DNA from: a bacterium
Lineage (GTDB): Bacteria; Bacillota; Bacilli; Lactobacillales; Streptococcaceae
Direction: 5' to 3'
Length of the DNA: 64,000 nucleotides
Assembly (NCBI GenBank): GCA_905221435.1
Contig: CAJNDD010000006.1
Location: 1-64,000, forward strand
Shown: piece by piece, positions 26,124-35,846 of the stretch
Numbering within the stretch: position 1 is the stretch's first letter
How the letters are laid out: every line of letters starts with the position of its first letter
Program-made: the position numbers and the translations under genes
The notes under the pieces: generated by a model
What the model was told of the DNA's origin: nothing
Databases searched by the model: none
The model's input: the letters and a program-made list of their open reading frames with translations, nothing else

Positions 26124-27035
26124 ATGTCAAAAACCATAAAAGGAACGCTATTCACAGTAGTTGCAGGGATTGCTTGGGGCTTGTCTGGAACCAGTGGTCA
26201 ATACCTGATGGCACATGGGATTTCCGCCCTAGTCTTGACCAATCTGCGACTTATCATAGCAGGATTGGCACTGGTATTCTTATCCTATGTAACTGCAAGG
26301 GATAAACTCCTAGATTTTTTAAAAGACAGAAAAAGCTTACTCTCTCTACTGCTATTTGCCTTGTTTGGACTTTTCTTAAACCAGTTTGCCTATCTTTCTG
26401 CCATTCAGGAAACAAATGCTGGAACGGCGACAGTTCTCCAGTATGTATGTCCCGTTGGGATCTTGGTTTATACTTGTATCAAGGATAGGGTGGCACCGAC
26501 TCTGGCTGAGATTCTTTCGATTGTTTTAGCAATCGGAGGAACTTTTCTTATCGCGACGCATGGGGAATTTGACCAGTTGTCTGTCACACCTACTGGTCTT
26601 TTCTGGGGACTCTTTTCTGCCTTGACCTATGCTCTTTATATCATTCTTCCTATCACTCTGATTAAGAAATGGGGAAGCATGTTGGTGATTGGTGTGGGCA
26701 TGGTTATTTCTGGTGTAGGGGCTATTCCCTTCACAGGAGTTTTGCAAGCCAGCATACCGACCAGCTTGGATTTTCTCTTTGCATTTGCTGGGATTATCAT
26801 TATCGGAACTGTCTTCGCCTACACCGCTTTTCTAAAAGGAGCTAGTCTGATAGGACCAGTTAAGTCTAGTTTATTGGCTTCCATAGAGCCAATTTCAGCC
26901 GTTTTCTTTGCCTTTCTGATTATGAAGGAACAATTCTACGCGATTGACTTTGTTGGTATGGCCATGATTTTACTTGCAGTAACCATTATTTCTTTGAAAG
27001 ATTTACTGTTAGAGAAGAAACGGGAGATTGAATGA
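26124..27035 (+). CDS. EamA/DMT-superfamily transporter
   Basis: 303 residues with ten predicted helices arranged as two EamA repeats (about residues 5-140 and 152-295). IAWGLSGTSGQYL opens the first repeat and FWGLFSALTYALYIILP the second, and PVKSSLLASIEPISAVFFAFLI is the family's conserved ninth segment. It is probably an exporter of metabolites or amino acids; the substrate is unknown. The ribosome site GGGGAGAA lies just before the ATG, nine bases after the hydrolase gene, so cppA, the hydrolase and this gene form an operon. Confidence 0.92.
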   Translation: MSKTIKGTLFTVVAGIAWGLSGTSGQYLMAHGISALVLTNLRLIIAGLALVFLSYVTARDKLLDFLKDRKSLLSLLLFALFGLFLNQFAYLSAIQETNAGTATVLQYVCPVGILVYTCIKDRVAPTLAEILSIVLAIGGTFLIATHGEFDQLSVTPTGLFWGLFSALTYALYIILPITLIKKWGSMLVIGVGMVISGVGAIPFTGVLQASIPTSLDFLFAFAGIIIIGTVFAYTAFLKGASLIGPVKSSLLASIEPISAVFFAFLIMKEQFYAIDFVGMAMILLAVTIISLKDLLLEKKREIE

Positions 27036-27179
27036 GAAACTAGTTACTCGTAAAAAGTGGTTGATTTGAATATCCTATCGAAATATTGATTACGGCTAAG
27101 GAATGGGAGTGGAATTTTATAAAATTTTAAGTCTCTTTTCTTACAATAAACCAATCTTTAACTGCTAGAAGGAGGAGAT

Positions 27180-27938
27180 ATGAAAATTTTACAAAGTATT
27201 CACCCAACTAAGCCACTGCGCTACTTGAGATGGTTTGACATTCTGATTATTACAGTTCTGATGTTTGGGCAGTTTATCATTCGGTCAACGGAGTTCTTTT
27301 TAGCAAGTATGTTTCCGACAGGCCTGTCAACTACAATGGATACGGCAAGTAATACTGTCGGTGAGGGAGCAGCCTATTCGAGTAACTTCACCTTGCAAGT
27401 GATACTTCTGACCTTGGCCTTGCTTTACCTTTTGGTTCGGAATTATGATTTCAAACAGCTTCCCATTCGTTGGACCTGGTCCCTTCTCTTTTGGGTTCCT
27501 TTTATATTTGCCATTGTGGGATTGTTTGGAGACTTGGTGACGACACTAACTGGTGAATACAATTACTTGAATCCAGCACTTTTTTCCCACATAGATCCCA
27601 TGGAAGTTATACGGAAATTCCTAGCGCTTAGTCCGATGGCAATTGCCTATGCCTTGCTGAATGGCTTCTATGAAGAGTTTTTCTTTCTAGGGTTGTTGAC
27701 CTCAGTGAAAGAAAAGCACAAGTGGTGGGTCTTGTTTTATTCTATCCTCATTCGGATTTCTTTTCACACCTATCAAGGCTTAGTATGGGCGCTGGTTATT
27801 GGTGTAGTTTATGGTTTATTTTATTATTTCTTGTACAAGTATGTAATCAAGAATCTGCTCCCATTCTTCCTCATGCATGCTCTGGCAGACATGTTTGGTT
27901 CTAGCCTCATGTATCTCTTGATTGCGTGGGGAAGGTAA
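27180..27938 (+). CDS. CPBP-family intramembrane protein, altered protease motif
   Basis: 252 residues, about six to seven membrane helices, CAAX protease/Abi family. The first motif normally reads EExxxR; here it is NGFYEEFFFLGLL, with both Glu present but Leu in place of Arg. The second motif has Phe and His in ISFHTYQGLVW, and the third is HALADMFGSS. With the Arg missing it may still bind metal but be changed in activity. Family members in streptococci sit near bacteriocin and immunity genes, which are absent here. AGAAGGAGGAG precedes the ATG. Confidence 0.86.
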   Translation: MKILQSIHPTKPLRYLRWFDILIITVLMFGQFIIRSTEFFLASMFPTGLSTTMDTASNTVGEGAAYSSNFTLQVILLTLALLYLLVRNYDFKQLPIRWTWSLLFWVPFIFAIVGLFGDLVTTLTGEYNYLNPALFSHIDPMEVIRKFLALSPMAIAYALLNGFYEEFFFLGLLTSVKEKHKWWVLFYSILIRISFHTYQGLVWALVIGVVYGLFYYFLYKYVIKNLLPFFLMHALADMFGSSLMYLLIAWGR

Positions 27939-27946
27939 GAATCAGA

Positions 27947-27972
27947 AAAATCCACTCAGTTGAGTGGATTTT
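27947..27972. terminator. Bidirectional terminator between CPBP gene and uraA
   Basis: AAAATCCACTCA (27947-27958), two-base gap, TGAGTGGATTTT (27961-27972): a perfect 12-bp stem with A and T ends. Confidence 0.9.
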
Positions 27973-27986
27973 GTGTGTATAGATGA

Positions 27987-29270
27987 CTAGTCTTTATTTT
28001 CGTGTGGTAAGATCAAGTTTAAGATGATACCTGTCATGGCTGATAGAGCAGTACCTGAAAGCGTAACTGGTCCTACTTTGAGGATTGCACCACCAAGTCC
28101 GAGTACCAACATAGCACTAGCAATGATGAGGTTACGCATTTGACTGAAGTCAACGCGTTCCTTAATCAAGACTTTCAAACCGTTGCTGGCGATAACTCCG
28201 TAGAGAAGGATGGACATCCCACCAAGCACAGCATTTGGAATAGTTGAAATCAAGGCAGTAAATTTACCTAGGAAGCTAAGCGCGATTGCGATAAAGGCTG
28301 CGTTACGGATAACTGAGACAGAAGCGATACGGGTCATCCCGATAACCCCTGTATTTTCACCGTAAGTCGTATTGGCTGGTCCACCGAGAAAAGCAGATAC
28401 AGATGTCGCGATACCGTCACCGAGAAGCGTACGGTGAAGTCCTGGTTCTTTCAGGAATTGACGGCCACAGATTTGGCTCAAAACTGTGTGGTCTCCGATG
28501 TGTTCTGAAATTGTTACAATAGCGATTGGCAAGATAGCAATGGTTTCAGGACCGAAGTATAAGTTGTACTCTTTAAAGGCACCACCCGTGTTAAATGGCA
28601 AGTAGAAGCCAGGAATTTCAAACCAGTTGGCTTCTAAGACTGGAGTAAAGTCAACCAAACCAAGCATCATAGCAAAGATATAACCACCGATGATGGCAAA
28701 GAGGAAAGGAATAATGCGAAGGAAGCCTTTTCCTTTTGTATTGATAAAGGCAGCAATTAAGAACGTAACAACTGCTACAAGGGCGTTCTTCCAGTTTCCG
28801 TCTGCTACAAGTCCAGCATTCGTTACAGCAGAACTAGCAAGACCAAGACCGATAACGATAATCATAGGTCCGATAATGATTGGTGGCAAGAGTTTATCAA
28901 TCCATTTCGTACCTGCAAAACGAACACTTACTGCTACAAGGACATAGACCAAACCAGTCAAGATAACCCCAGTTTGAGCAGCAGATACATCGCCTCCCAT
29001 TTCTTTCATGGCTAAAGACATAGCCGTGATAAAGGCGAATGAAGAACCTAGATAAACTGGAACCTTAAAGCCAGTAGAAATCATGTAGATAAGTGTCCCA
29101 ACACCTGATGCAAAAAGAGCAACAGATACGGGCATTCCCAAAATTAAGGGAACGAGAATGGTTGCACCAAACATGGCAAATACGTGCTGGAAGCTGAGAA
29201 GTATACCTTTACCAGCAGAAGGACGTTGATCAACGTCTAGTAACAAGTCAACAGTTGATTCCTGTTTCAT
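27987..29270 (-). CDS. uraA: Uracil permease (NCS2 family)
   Basis: 427 residues from ATG 29270, preceded by GTGAGGT; an upstream frame to 29306 lies inside the attenuator. About 12-14 helices of the nucleobase-cation symporter-2 family. Signature segments are LLSFQHVFAMFGATILVP near the N-terminus, FGPETIAILPIAIVTISEHIGDH with the substrate-binding Glu, and GGPANTTYGENTGVIGMT. It imports uracil with protons. Control by uridine nucleotides is shown by the PyrR-binding hairpin and terminator in its leader. Confidence 0.95.
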   Translation of the reverse strand: MKQESTVDLLLDVDQRPSAGKGILLSFQHVFAMFGATILVPLILGMPVSVALFASGVGTLIYMISTGFKVPVYLGSSFAFITAMSLAMKEMGGDVSAAQTGVILTGLVYVLVAVSVRFAGTKWIDKLLPPIIIGPMIIVIGLGLASSAVTNAGLVADGNWKNALVAVVTFLIAAFINTKGKGFLRIIPFLFAIIGGYIFAMMLGLVDFTPVLEANWFEIPGFYLPFNTGGAFKEYNLYFGPETIAILPIAIVTISEHIGDHTVLSQICGRQFLKEPGLHRTLLGDGIATSVSAFLGGPANTTYGENTGVIGMTRIASVSVIRNAAFIAIALSFLGKFTALISTIPNAVLGGMSILLYGVIASNGLKVLIKERVDFSQMRNLIIASAMLVLGLGGAILKVGPVTLSGTALSAMTGIILNLILPHENKD

Positions 29271-29433
29271 AAAAACCTCACTTTTGGGCACCAAAAAAGA
29301 GCCCATTATTTTACAGCAATAGGCCCTCAGAGTAAGACTTTTTAAAAAATAGCTATCTTTTAAAAATTTATATAAATCTGCGCCTTCGTCACCTCACAGG
29401 ATGACATTAAAAACCTTTGCTTGTGATAGTATA
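29271..29433 (-). promoter_or_regulatory. PyrR-regulated attenuator and promoter of uraA
   Basis: Minus strand, in order: -35 TTTACA, 17 bases, -10 TATACT (29428-29433); PyrR-binding hairpin GTCATCCTGTGAGGTGAC (29388-29405) with the loop pattern AUCCnGnGAGGU; terminator stem GAGGGCCTATT / AATGGGCTCTT with six U residues (29293-29328); then the ribosome site. In the known mechanism, PyrR with UMP or UTP binds the first hairpin and lets the terminator form. Confidence 0.9.
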
Positions 29434-29446
29434 GCAGAAAAAAATG

Positions 29447-29570
29447 ATTTTGTAAATCATTTTTTCCCGAGCCTAGAAATCCAAGAGCGAGGTTAATTTT
29501 GTAAACGAATTTTTCCCAATCCTAGAAATAAGAAAGCGAGGAATAATTTTGTAAATCATTTTTATTCAAC
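29447..29570. repeat. About 50-bp tandem repeat upstream of uraA
   Basis: ATTTTGTAAA recurs at 29447, 29496 and 29546, each followed by a similar block (ATTTTTCCC, CCTAGAAAT, AGCGAGG). The result is two complete units and one partial of about 49-50 bp, the copies differing at several positions. It lies between uraA and rsmG and codes for nothing visible. Confidence 0.75.
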
Positions 29571-29598
29571 TTTTAATAAGGGCGCGCTATTTATAGGA

Positions 29599-30312
29599 TT
29601 AAAGCGGGCGTTTGTTAGGCATGCCAGCCTTTCTTGGATACTTGTTAGGTGTTTCCTTTTTCTTTTCGACCACAGTGATGTAGCGCGGATCTCCATTTGG
29701 TAGGGCATAGCTGAGGTTGTCCTCTACCTTACTAAAGAGGAGGTTAAGGGCATTCTTAGCTTCTAGCAATTCCTCAGGAGCATTGCTAGCTTTGAGTGCC
29801 AATAGTTTGCCACCAACTTTAAGGTAAGGAATTGTCAATTCAGACAAGACCTGCATACGGGCAACCGCACGAGCTGTTACAAAATCATATTGAGCACGGA
29901 AGTTTTTGTCTTGGGCAAAGTCTTCTGCACGCCCATGGTAGAAATGAACTCCATCCAAATCCAGATCCTGAGCCAAAAGCTGAAGGAAGTTGATGCGCTT
30001 ATTTAGCGAATCAATGATGGTCACATCTAACTGAGGATAGAGAATTTTCATGGGCAGACTGGGAAATCCTGCCCCCGCTCCGATATCAAGAAGTTTGATA
30101 TCTTCATTGGGAATCAAATCCTGCAAGATAGGCGCAATCGAATCGTAAAAGTGTTTGAGATAAACTTCTTCCTTTTCTGTAATGGCTGTTAAGTTAATCT
30201 TTTCATTCCACTCGACCAAGAGTTCAAAATACCGTTTAAATTGCTCTTTTTGCTGGTCAGAAAGTGGAAGATTTTGCTCAGCTAGCAAGCTGTAAAATGT
30301 TTCTGGTTTCAT
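29599..30312 (-). CDS. rsmG: 16S rRNA (guanine-527-N7)-methyltransferase
   Basis: 237 residues, GidB/RsmG family, which methylates G527 of 16S rRNA. The SAM-binding motif is [18 protein letters not shown] (about residues 68-85), followed by [18 protein letters not shown] and RAVARM, all hallmarks of the family. N-terminal [17 protein letters not shown] is also conserved. GAAGGAAATTACT precedes the ATG. The divergent lemA gene starts 94 bases away. Confidence 0.95.
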   Translation of the reverse strand: MKPETFYSLLAEQNLPLSDQQKEQFKRYFELLVEWNEKINLTAITEKEEVYLKHFYDSIAPILQDLIPNEDIKLLDIGAGAGFPSLPMKILYPQLDVTIIDSLNKRINFLQLLAQDLDLDGVHFYHGRAEDFAQDKNFRAQYDFVTARAVARMQVLSELTIPYLKVGGKLLALKASNAPEELLEAKNALNLLFSKVEDNLSYALPNGDPRYITVVEKKKETPNKYPRKAGMPNKRPL

Positions 30313-30406
30313 AGTAATTTCCTTCTTTAGTCTAATCTTATTTTACCACAAATAATAGAAAATTTGATATACTAGTACTAATCTAAAAGTAGAAAGGAAT
30401 AAGATT

Positions 30407-30967
30407 ATGACATGGATTATTCTTGGAGTTTTGGCTCTGATTGTTATTTTTGTGATTGTTAGCTATAACGGTCTGGTTAAAAATCGTATGCAAACCAAGG
30501 AGGCTTGGAGCCAGATTGATGTTCAGTTGAAGCGTCGAAATGATCTTTTGCCAAACTTGATTGAAACAGTCAAAGGATATGCGAAGTATGAAGGTTCTAC
30601 CTTGGAAAAGGTGACTCAACTTCGTAATCAAGTAGCAGCAGCAGCTTCTCCTGCAGAGGCTATGAAGGCCAGTGATGCTCTTACTCGTCAAGTCTCAGGT
30701 ATTTTTGCAGTTGCTGAAAATTATCCTGACTTGAAAGCTAGTACTAACTTTATCAAGTTGCAAGAGGAGTTGACCAATACAGAAAATAAAATTTCTTACT
30801 CACGCCAACTCTACAATAGTGTTGTTAGCAACTATAATCTCAAGCTGCAAACCTTCCCAAGTAATATCATTGCAGGACTATTTGGTTTTAAAGCAGCAGA
30901 CTTCCTTCAAACCCCTGAAGAAGAAAAACAAGTCCCTAAAGTTGATTTTAGCGGTTTAGGTGACTAA
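30407..30967 (+). CDS. lemA: LemA family protein
   Basis: 186 residues. A single N-terminal membrane helix ([22 protein letters not shown]) is followed by a helical bundle with the family core [35 protein letters not shown] and later [29 protein letters not shown]. The role of LemA is not settled. The pairing with htpX is common in bacteria and suggests membrane-protein quality control. AGAAAGGAATAAG stands before the ATG. Confidence 0.93.
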   Translation: MTWIILGVLALIVIFVIVSYNGLVKNRMQTKEAWSQIDVQLKRRNDLLPNLIETVKGYAKYEGSTLEKVTQLRNQVAAAASPAEAMKASDALTRQVSGIFAVAENYPDLKASTNFIKLQEELTNTENKISYSRQLYNSVVSNYNLKLQTFPSNIIAGLFGFKAADFLQTPEEEKQVPKVDFSGLGD

Positions 30968-30968
30968 G

Positions 30969-31868
30969 ATGCTGTTTGATCAAATTGCAAGCAATAAGCG
31001 AAGAACCTGGATTTTGTTGCTGGTTTTCTTCCTACTCTTGGCCTTGGTTGGTTATGCTGTTGGCTATCTCTTTATGCGTTCAGGTCTTGGCGGCATGATT
31101 ATAGCCTTGATCATAGGCCTTATCTATGCTCTGACCATGATCTTTCAATCAACAGAGATTGTCATGTCTATGAATGGGGCGCGTGAGATTGATGAGCAAA
31201 CGGCACCAGATCTCTACCATGTTGTGGAAGATATGGCCATGGTGGCTCAGATTCCCATGCCACGTGTTTTCATCATTGAGGATTCATCTTTAAATGCCTT
31301 TGCAACAGGTTCCAACCCGCAGAATGCGGCAGTTGCAGCCACTTCGGGTCTTTTAGCTATCATGAATCGTGAGGAGCTAGAAGCTGTTATGGGCCATGAA
31401 GTCAGTCATATCCGGAACTACGATATCCGCATTTCGACCATTGCTGTTGCCCTTGCCAGTGCCATTACACTGCTATCTAGTATGGCAGGACGGATGATGT
31501 GGTGGGGTGGTGCAGGTCGCAGACGAAGTGATGATGATCGTGATGGAAATGGTTTGGAGATTATCATGCTTGTTGTCTCGCTCTTAGCCATTGTTCTAGC
31601 ACCTCTCGCAGCAACTTTGGTGCAATTAGCCATTTCCCGTCAGAGGGAATTTCTGGCGGATGCATCCAGTGTGGAGCTGACTCGCAATCCTCAAGGGATG
31701 ATCAATGCCTTGCGTAAGTTGGAGAATAGCGAGCCAATGCATCACCATGTTGACGATGCCAGCAGCGCTCTTTATATCAATGATCCTAAGAAAGGTGGGG
31801 GACTTCAAAAACTCTTTTATACCCACCCACCTATCTCAGAACGAATCGAATGCTTGAAACACATGTAA
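30969..31868 (+). CDS. htpX: Membrane zinc metalloprotease HtpX
   Basis: 299 residues from ATG 30969, one base after the lemA stop. A GTG at 30960 inside lemA would add only three residues. M48B protease: four hydrophobic segments, the zinc motif [14 protein letters not shown] (HExxH) near residue 140, and the third ligand Glu in [17 protein letters not shown]. It degrades damaged membrane proteins. The active site faces the cytoplasm in this family. It forms a two-gene operon with lemA. Confidence 0.95.
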   Translation: MLFDQIASNKRRTWILLLVFFLLLALVGYAVGYLFMRSGLGGMIIALIIGLIYALTMIFQSTEIVMSMNGAREIDEQTAPDLYHVVEDMAMVAQIPMPRVFIIEDSSLNAFATGSNPQNAAVAATSGLLAIMNREELEAVMGHEVSHIRNYDIRISTIAVALASAITLLSSMAGRMMWWGGAGRRRSDDDRDGNGLEIIMLVVSLLAIVLAPLAATLVQLAISRQREFLADASSVELTRNPQGMINALRKLENSEPMHHHVDDASSALYINDPKKGGGLQKLFYTHPPISERIECLKHM

Positions 31869-31892
31869 AAAAATCCAGAGGAAATAATATAC

Positions 31893-32670
31893 TCTCCTTA
31901 TAGCGGACAGTGAAAAAATAAAAATTCACTGGAAACTATAGGGAGAGTTTTCATATGTCAAAAAGAAGTCCGAAATCAGTGGAAGAAAAGTTAGAAGTTG
32001 TTTATCTTTCTCTTGAACAAAGAAAATCAATAGCTACTTTAACAAAAGCGTTTGGAGTGAATGACTCCACCATCAGATATATTGGATTCGTAAGTATCAA
32101 AAGGATGGTGTAGAAAGCCCCAAGGAAAGTTAGAGTTTGAAGAAATATAGTTCAGAGTCAAAGGAAAAGGCTGTAACAGATTATCTTACAGTACAGTTTA
32201 GGATGTAAGGCTTATTTGAGCGCTATCAAGGATTTTTATGATGGTTCTGTGATTAACTATCATATCAGTAAACATAACGATACTCCCATAGTCATGGAAA
32301 ACTTAAGAAGGATATGGAGATTAATCCAGGGGAGGCCCCGCTGATTCCTAGTGATCGTGGTGAACAGTATATCTCACGAGAATACCACATGGTCACTATT
32401 CAATATCAGATGATACGCTCTATGTATAAGAGTTAGTAAATGTATTGATAATGCGCCGATTGAGAGCTTCTTTGGACGCTTTAAAACGGAGTGTTACGAT
32501 TTGAAGAAGTACAAGACTTTTGAGGAACATGTTACTGATAGTGATGATTATATCTACTTTTATAATAATGAACGTTTTTAAGAGCGCAATAACAACCTTG
32601 TCCCTCTTGAAATGAGGAACAAGGTCGTTGCTTAATCTTTTATTATTTCATTGTCCACTTGACAGGGAGT
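31893..32670 (+). pseudogene. Decayed IS3-type insertion sequence
   Basis: Imperfect inverted ends AGCGGACAGTGAAAAAATA (31902-31920) and AGTGGACAATGAAATAATA (read on the minus strand from about 32659) bound about 780 bases, well below the roughly 1.3 kb of an intact element. Inside, an OrfA start MSKRSPKSVEEKLEVVYLSL (ATG 31955) has an HTH and shifts frame before WIRKYQKDGVESP. The OrfB end is readable as PLIPSDRGEQYISREYHMV and IDNAPIESFFGRFKTECYDL, but with several stops and shifts. A large internal part is missing. It is inactive. Confidence 0.88.
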
Positions 32671-32752
32671 AGTTTAATCTAGAATAGTGTCATTTTTTTA
32701 TCTTATGGTAATATTTAAATAGTGTGTGAGTTTCATATTTTTCATAGATACG

Positions 32753-32777
32753 AAAAAACCAGCACTAGGCGCTGGTT
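32753..32777 (-). terminator. Terminator of the 139-residue membrane protein gene
   Basis: Minus strand AACCAGCG-CCTAG-TGCTGGTT followed by a T-run; forward positions 32753-32777, 11 bases after the stop codon. Confidence 0.85.
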
Positions 32778-32787
32778 GATGTCGAAT

Positions 32788-33207
32788 TTAGGAGCTGCCA
32801 TTACTTACAGTTGTCTCGGTCTCACTTGTTGGGGTATTTGGTGAGGAAGTATCTTTTTGTTCAATTTTGGATGAGCTGTCCTCCTTTATTTTCTCCTCTT
32901 TGCTACTAGAAGTAGAAGGTTGAGTTTCCTCTTTTTGCGGTGTGTCTTGGTTTGGAGTTTGCTTTTGCGTAGGGCTATTTGTATCTGTAGGGGATTCCTT
33001 TTGAATCTCCTTGACAACAGTTGTTTGAGTTGTCGTCGGTTCTTTCTTGTTGTTTTTGTTATTATCCATGGCGTTCATGATGGTAATAGTAGCGGTGATG
33101 AGACCAAGGATACTACCGATGGTAGCAATCGTTTTTTGAAAGACAGTAAATCCCTTTTTGATGTGTTCTGTTTTTGATTTATTAGAAGTTCTACGATAGT
33201 TAGACAT
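32788..33207 (-). CDS. Uncharacterised single-pass protein with Thr/Ser/Lys/Glu-rich outer tail
   Basis: 139 residues. A basic N-terminus (SNYRRTSNKSKTEHIKKGF) is followed by one membrane helix at about 28-46 (TIATIGSILGLITATITIM) and then about 90 residues of low-complexity Thr, Ser, Lys, Glu, Gln and Pro (TNSPTQKQTPNQDTPQKEE and similar). The positive-inside rule puts the tail outside. No LPxTG or known domain. I do not recognise a function; similar small proteins occur in streptococci. AAAGGAGAG precedes the ATG, and a clear terminator follows the gene. Confidence 0.75.
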   Translation of the reverse strand: MSNYRRTSNKSKTEHIKKGFTVFQKTIATIGSILGLITATITIMNAMDNNKNNKKEPTTTQTTVVKEIQKESPTDTNSPTQKQTPNQDTPQKEETQPSTSSSKEEKIKEDSSSKIEQKDTSSPNTPTSETETTVSNGSS

Positions 33208-33344
33208 GATACTCTCCTTTAATTATGATTTATTATACCTCATTTCTTTAAAAAAATCTTAAAAAAAGAGAAACCTCCCTTTCTTGTCGCAGGTCTCTTT
33301 TCGTGATACAATAGAAGGAGTGATTTTAGAAAGCGTGAGAAAAC

Positions 33345-34487
33345 ATGATCTACTTTGATAATTCGGCGACAACCAAGCCTTATCCTGAAGCACTTGAAAC
33401 ATACATGCAGGTCGCTTCAAAAATTGTAGGAAATCCATCTAGTCTCCATCGTTTGGGCGACCAAGCAACACGAATTTTAGATGCTTCCCGGCAGCAAATT
33501 GCAGATTTGATTGGGAAGAAGAGTGATGAAATCTTCTTTACCTCAGGTGGTACAGAAGGAGATAACTGGGTCATCAAGGGGGTGGCCTTTGAAAAAGCCC
33601 AGTTTGGCAAGCACATCATTGTGTCAGCTATTGAACATCCAGCAGTCAAGGAGTCAGCCCTCTGGCTGAAAGGTCAGGGTTTTGAGATAGATTTTGCTCC
33701 AGTTGATAGCAGAGGATTTGTGGATGTTGAAGCGTTAGCAGATTTGATACGTCCTGATACGACTCTCGTCTCCATCATGGCAGTTAACAACGAAATTGGC
33801 TCTATCCAGCCTATTGAGGCTATTTCGAAACTGTTAGTAGATAAGCCAACTATTTCCTTCCATGTTGATGCAGTTCAGGCACTCGCTAAGATTCCGACTG
33901 AAAACTATCTGACAGATCGAGTGGATTTCGCGACCTTTTCGAGTCATAAGTTTCATGGTGTCCGAGGTGTTGGCTTTGTCTATATCAAGTCTGGTAAGAA
34001 AATTACGCCTCTTTTGACAGGTGGTGGTCAAGAGCACGATTATCGCTCGACAACTGAAAATGTGGCAGGGATTGCAGCGACAGCCAAGGCCCTCCGTTTG
34101 TCTATGGAAAAATTAGATATCTTTGCTAGTAAGACAGGGCAGATGAGATCAGTCATTCGCCAAGCCCTTCTGGATTATCCAGATATTTTTGTCTTTTCAG
34201 ACGAGGAAGACTTTGCCCCTCATATCCTGACTTTTGGGATTAAGGGTGTTCGTGGAGAAGTCATCGTTCACGCCTTTGAAGACTATGATATTTTCATTTC
34301 CACAACCTCGGCTTGTTCATCCAAGGCAGGGAAACCTGCAGGGACCTTGATTGCTATGGGAGTGGACAAGGAGAAGGCCCAGTCAGCTGTGCGTCTAAGT
34401 CTGGACCTGGAAAATGATATGAGTCAGGTCGAGCAGTTTTTGACCAAGCTAAAATTAATTTACAATCAAACTAGAAAAGTAAGATAG
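33345..34487 (+). CDS. Cysteine desulfurase (NifS/IscS type)
   Basis: 380 residues, PLP-dependent class V aminotransferase fold that strips sulfur from cysteine. The N-terminus [17 protein letters not shown] is the family hallmark. The PLP lysine is in [17 protein letters not shown], and the sulfur-carrying Cys is in [13 protein letters not shown]. The next gene, nine bases on, is thiI, so it most likely supplies sulfur for 4-thiouridine in tRNA (and perhaps thiamine), in the manner known for NifZ-ThiI pairs. That assignment is by context. Confidence 0.93.
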   Translation: MIYFDNSATTKPYPEALETYMQVASKIVGNPSSLHRLGDQATRILDASRQQIADLIGKKSDEIFFTSGGTEGDNWVIKGVAFEKAQFGKHIIVSAIEHPAVKESALWLKGQGFEIDFAPVDSRGFVDVEALADLIRPDTTLVSIMAVNNEIGSIQPIEAISKLLVDKPTISFHVDAVQALAKIPTENYLTDRVDFATFSSHKFHGVRGVGFVYIKSGKKITPLLTGGGQEHDYRSTTENVAGIAATAKALRLSMEKLDIFASKTGQMRSVIRQALLDYPDIFVFSDEEDFAPHILTFGIKGVRGEVIVHAFEDYDIFISTTSACSSKAGKPAGTLIAMGVDKEKAQSAVRLSLDLENDMSQVEQFLTKLKLIYNQTRKVR

Positions 34488-34495
34488 GAGCATTC

Positions 34496-35710
34496 ATGCA
34501 GTATTCAGAAATTATGATTCGCTACGGAGAGTTGTCAACCAAGGGCAAAAACCGCATGCGTTTCATCAATAAACTTCGCAATAACATTTCGGACGTCTTG
34601 TCCATCTATCCCCAAGTTAAGGTAATCGCTGATCGCGACCGTGCTCACGCTTACCTCAATGGAGCCGACTATACAGCGGTTGCAGAATCTCTCAAACAAG
34701 TCTTCGGGATTCAAAATTTTTCTCCAGTATATAAGGTTGAAAAGTCTGTAGAAGTTCTGAAGTCTGCTGTCCAAGAGATTATGAAGGAAATCTACAAGGA
34801 AGGTATGACCTTTAAAATCTCTAGTAAGCGTAGCGACCACAACTTTGAACTCGACAGTCGTGAACTCAATCAAACGCTTGGCGGAGCTGTATTCGAAGCT
34901 ATTCCAAATGTCCAAGCTCAAATGAAAAATCCCGATATCAATCTTCAGGTGGAGATTCGTGAAGAGGCGGCTTATCTTTCCTATGAAACCATTCGTGGAG
35001 CAGGTGGCTTGCCTGTGGGGACTTCTGGTAAGGGCATGCTCATGTTGTCAGGGGGGATTGACTCGCCTGTAGCAGGTTATCTAGCACTTAAACGTGGAGT
35101 AGATATTGAGGCCGTTCACTTTGCCAGCCCACCATACACTAGCCCTGGAGCTCTCAAGAAGGCCCAAGATTTGACTCGTAAATTGACCAAGTTTGGTGGC
35201 AATATCCACTTTATCGAAGTGCCTTTCACTGAGATTCAAGAGGAAATCAAAGCCAAGGCGCCAGAAGCCTACCTCATGACCTTGACCCGTCGTTTTATGA
35301 TGCGCATTACCGACCGTATTCGTGAGGTACGAAATGGTTTGGTTATCATCAATGGGGAAAGTCTTGGTCAAGTAGCTAGCCAGACCTTGGAAAGCATGCA
35401 GGCTATCAACGCTGTGACCAACACTCCCATCATCCGTCCTGTGGTTACTATGGACAAGTTGGAAATCATTGACATCGCTCAGGAAATCGATACCTTTGAT
35501 ATTTCTATCCAACCGTTTGAGGACTGCTGTACTATTTTTGCGCCTGACCGTCCTAAGACTAATCCTAAGATTAAGAATGCTGAGCAGTATGAAGCACGCA
35601 TGGATGTTGAAGGCTTGGTTGAGCGAGCAGTGGCAGGGATTATGATTACTGAGATTACACCTCAAGCTAAAAAAGATGAAGTCGATAACTTGATTGACAA
35701 TCTCCTCTAA
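34496..35710 (+). CDS. thiI: tRNA 4-thiouridine synthase ThiI
   Basis: 404 residues. N-terminal ferredoxin-like and THUMP domains ([20 protein letters not shown], then [20 protein letters not shown]) bind tRNA. The PP-loop is [17 protein letters not shown] at about residue 180. There is no C-terminal rhodanese domain, as usual in Gram-positive bacteria, so sulfur must pass directly from the desulfurase encoded just upstream. The Cys residues in [11 protein letters not shown] near 340 are conserved in this short form. Confidence 0.96.
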   Translation: MQYSEIMIRYGELSTKGKNRMRFINKLRNNISDVLSIYPQVKVIADRDRAHAYLNGADYTAVAESLKQVFGIQNFSPVYKVEKSVEVLKSAVQEIMKEIYKEGMTFKISSKRSDHNFELDSRELNQTLGGAVFEAIPNVQAQMKNPDINLQVEIREEAAYLSYETIRGAGGLPVGTSGKGMLMLSGGIDSPVAGYLALKRGVDIEAVHFASPPYTSPGALKKAQDLTRKLTKFGGNIHFIEVPFTEIQEEIKAKAPEAYLMTLTRRFMMRITDRIREVRNGLVIINGESLGQVASQTLESMQAINAVTNTPIIRPVVTMDKLEIIDIAQEIDTFDISIQPFEDCCTIFAPDRPKTNPKIKNAEQYEARMDVEGLVERAVAGIMITEITPQAKKDEVDNLIDNLL

Positions 35711-35744
35711 TCAGAAAATCCAGAAGAATTCAGAAAAACAAATG

Positions 35745-35793
35745 AAAAAAGTTAGTTATTTATCCTTAAAATGGACATTTACTGACTTTTTTT
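35745..35793 (+). terminator. Terminator of thiI
   Basis: AAAAAAGTTAGT (35745-35756) pairs with ACTGACTTTTTT (35781-35792) with one wobble; the T-run continues. Confidence 0.75.
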
Positions 35794-35846
35794 CTATTTT
35801 TATGGTATAATGAGATAAAATTTTGAATATAGAGAGTTTTCTGACA

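Noticed and set aside
33258..33302. Hairpin between the divergent 139-residue protein gene and the cysteine desulfurase gene
   Set aside because: AAAGAGAAACCT and AGGTCTCTTT pair imperfectly, and there is no transcript it would obviously end; left uncalled.
35081..35665. Open frame of 194 codons on the minus strand inside thiI
   Set aside because: Antisense to a well-conserved gene; no start signal.
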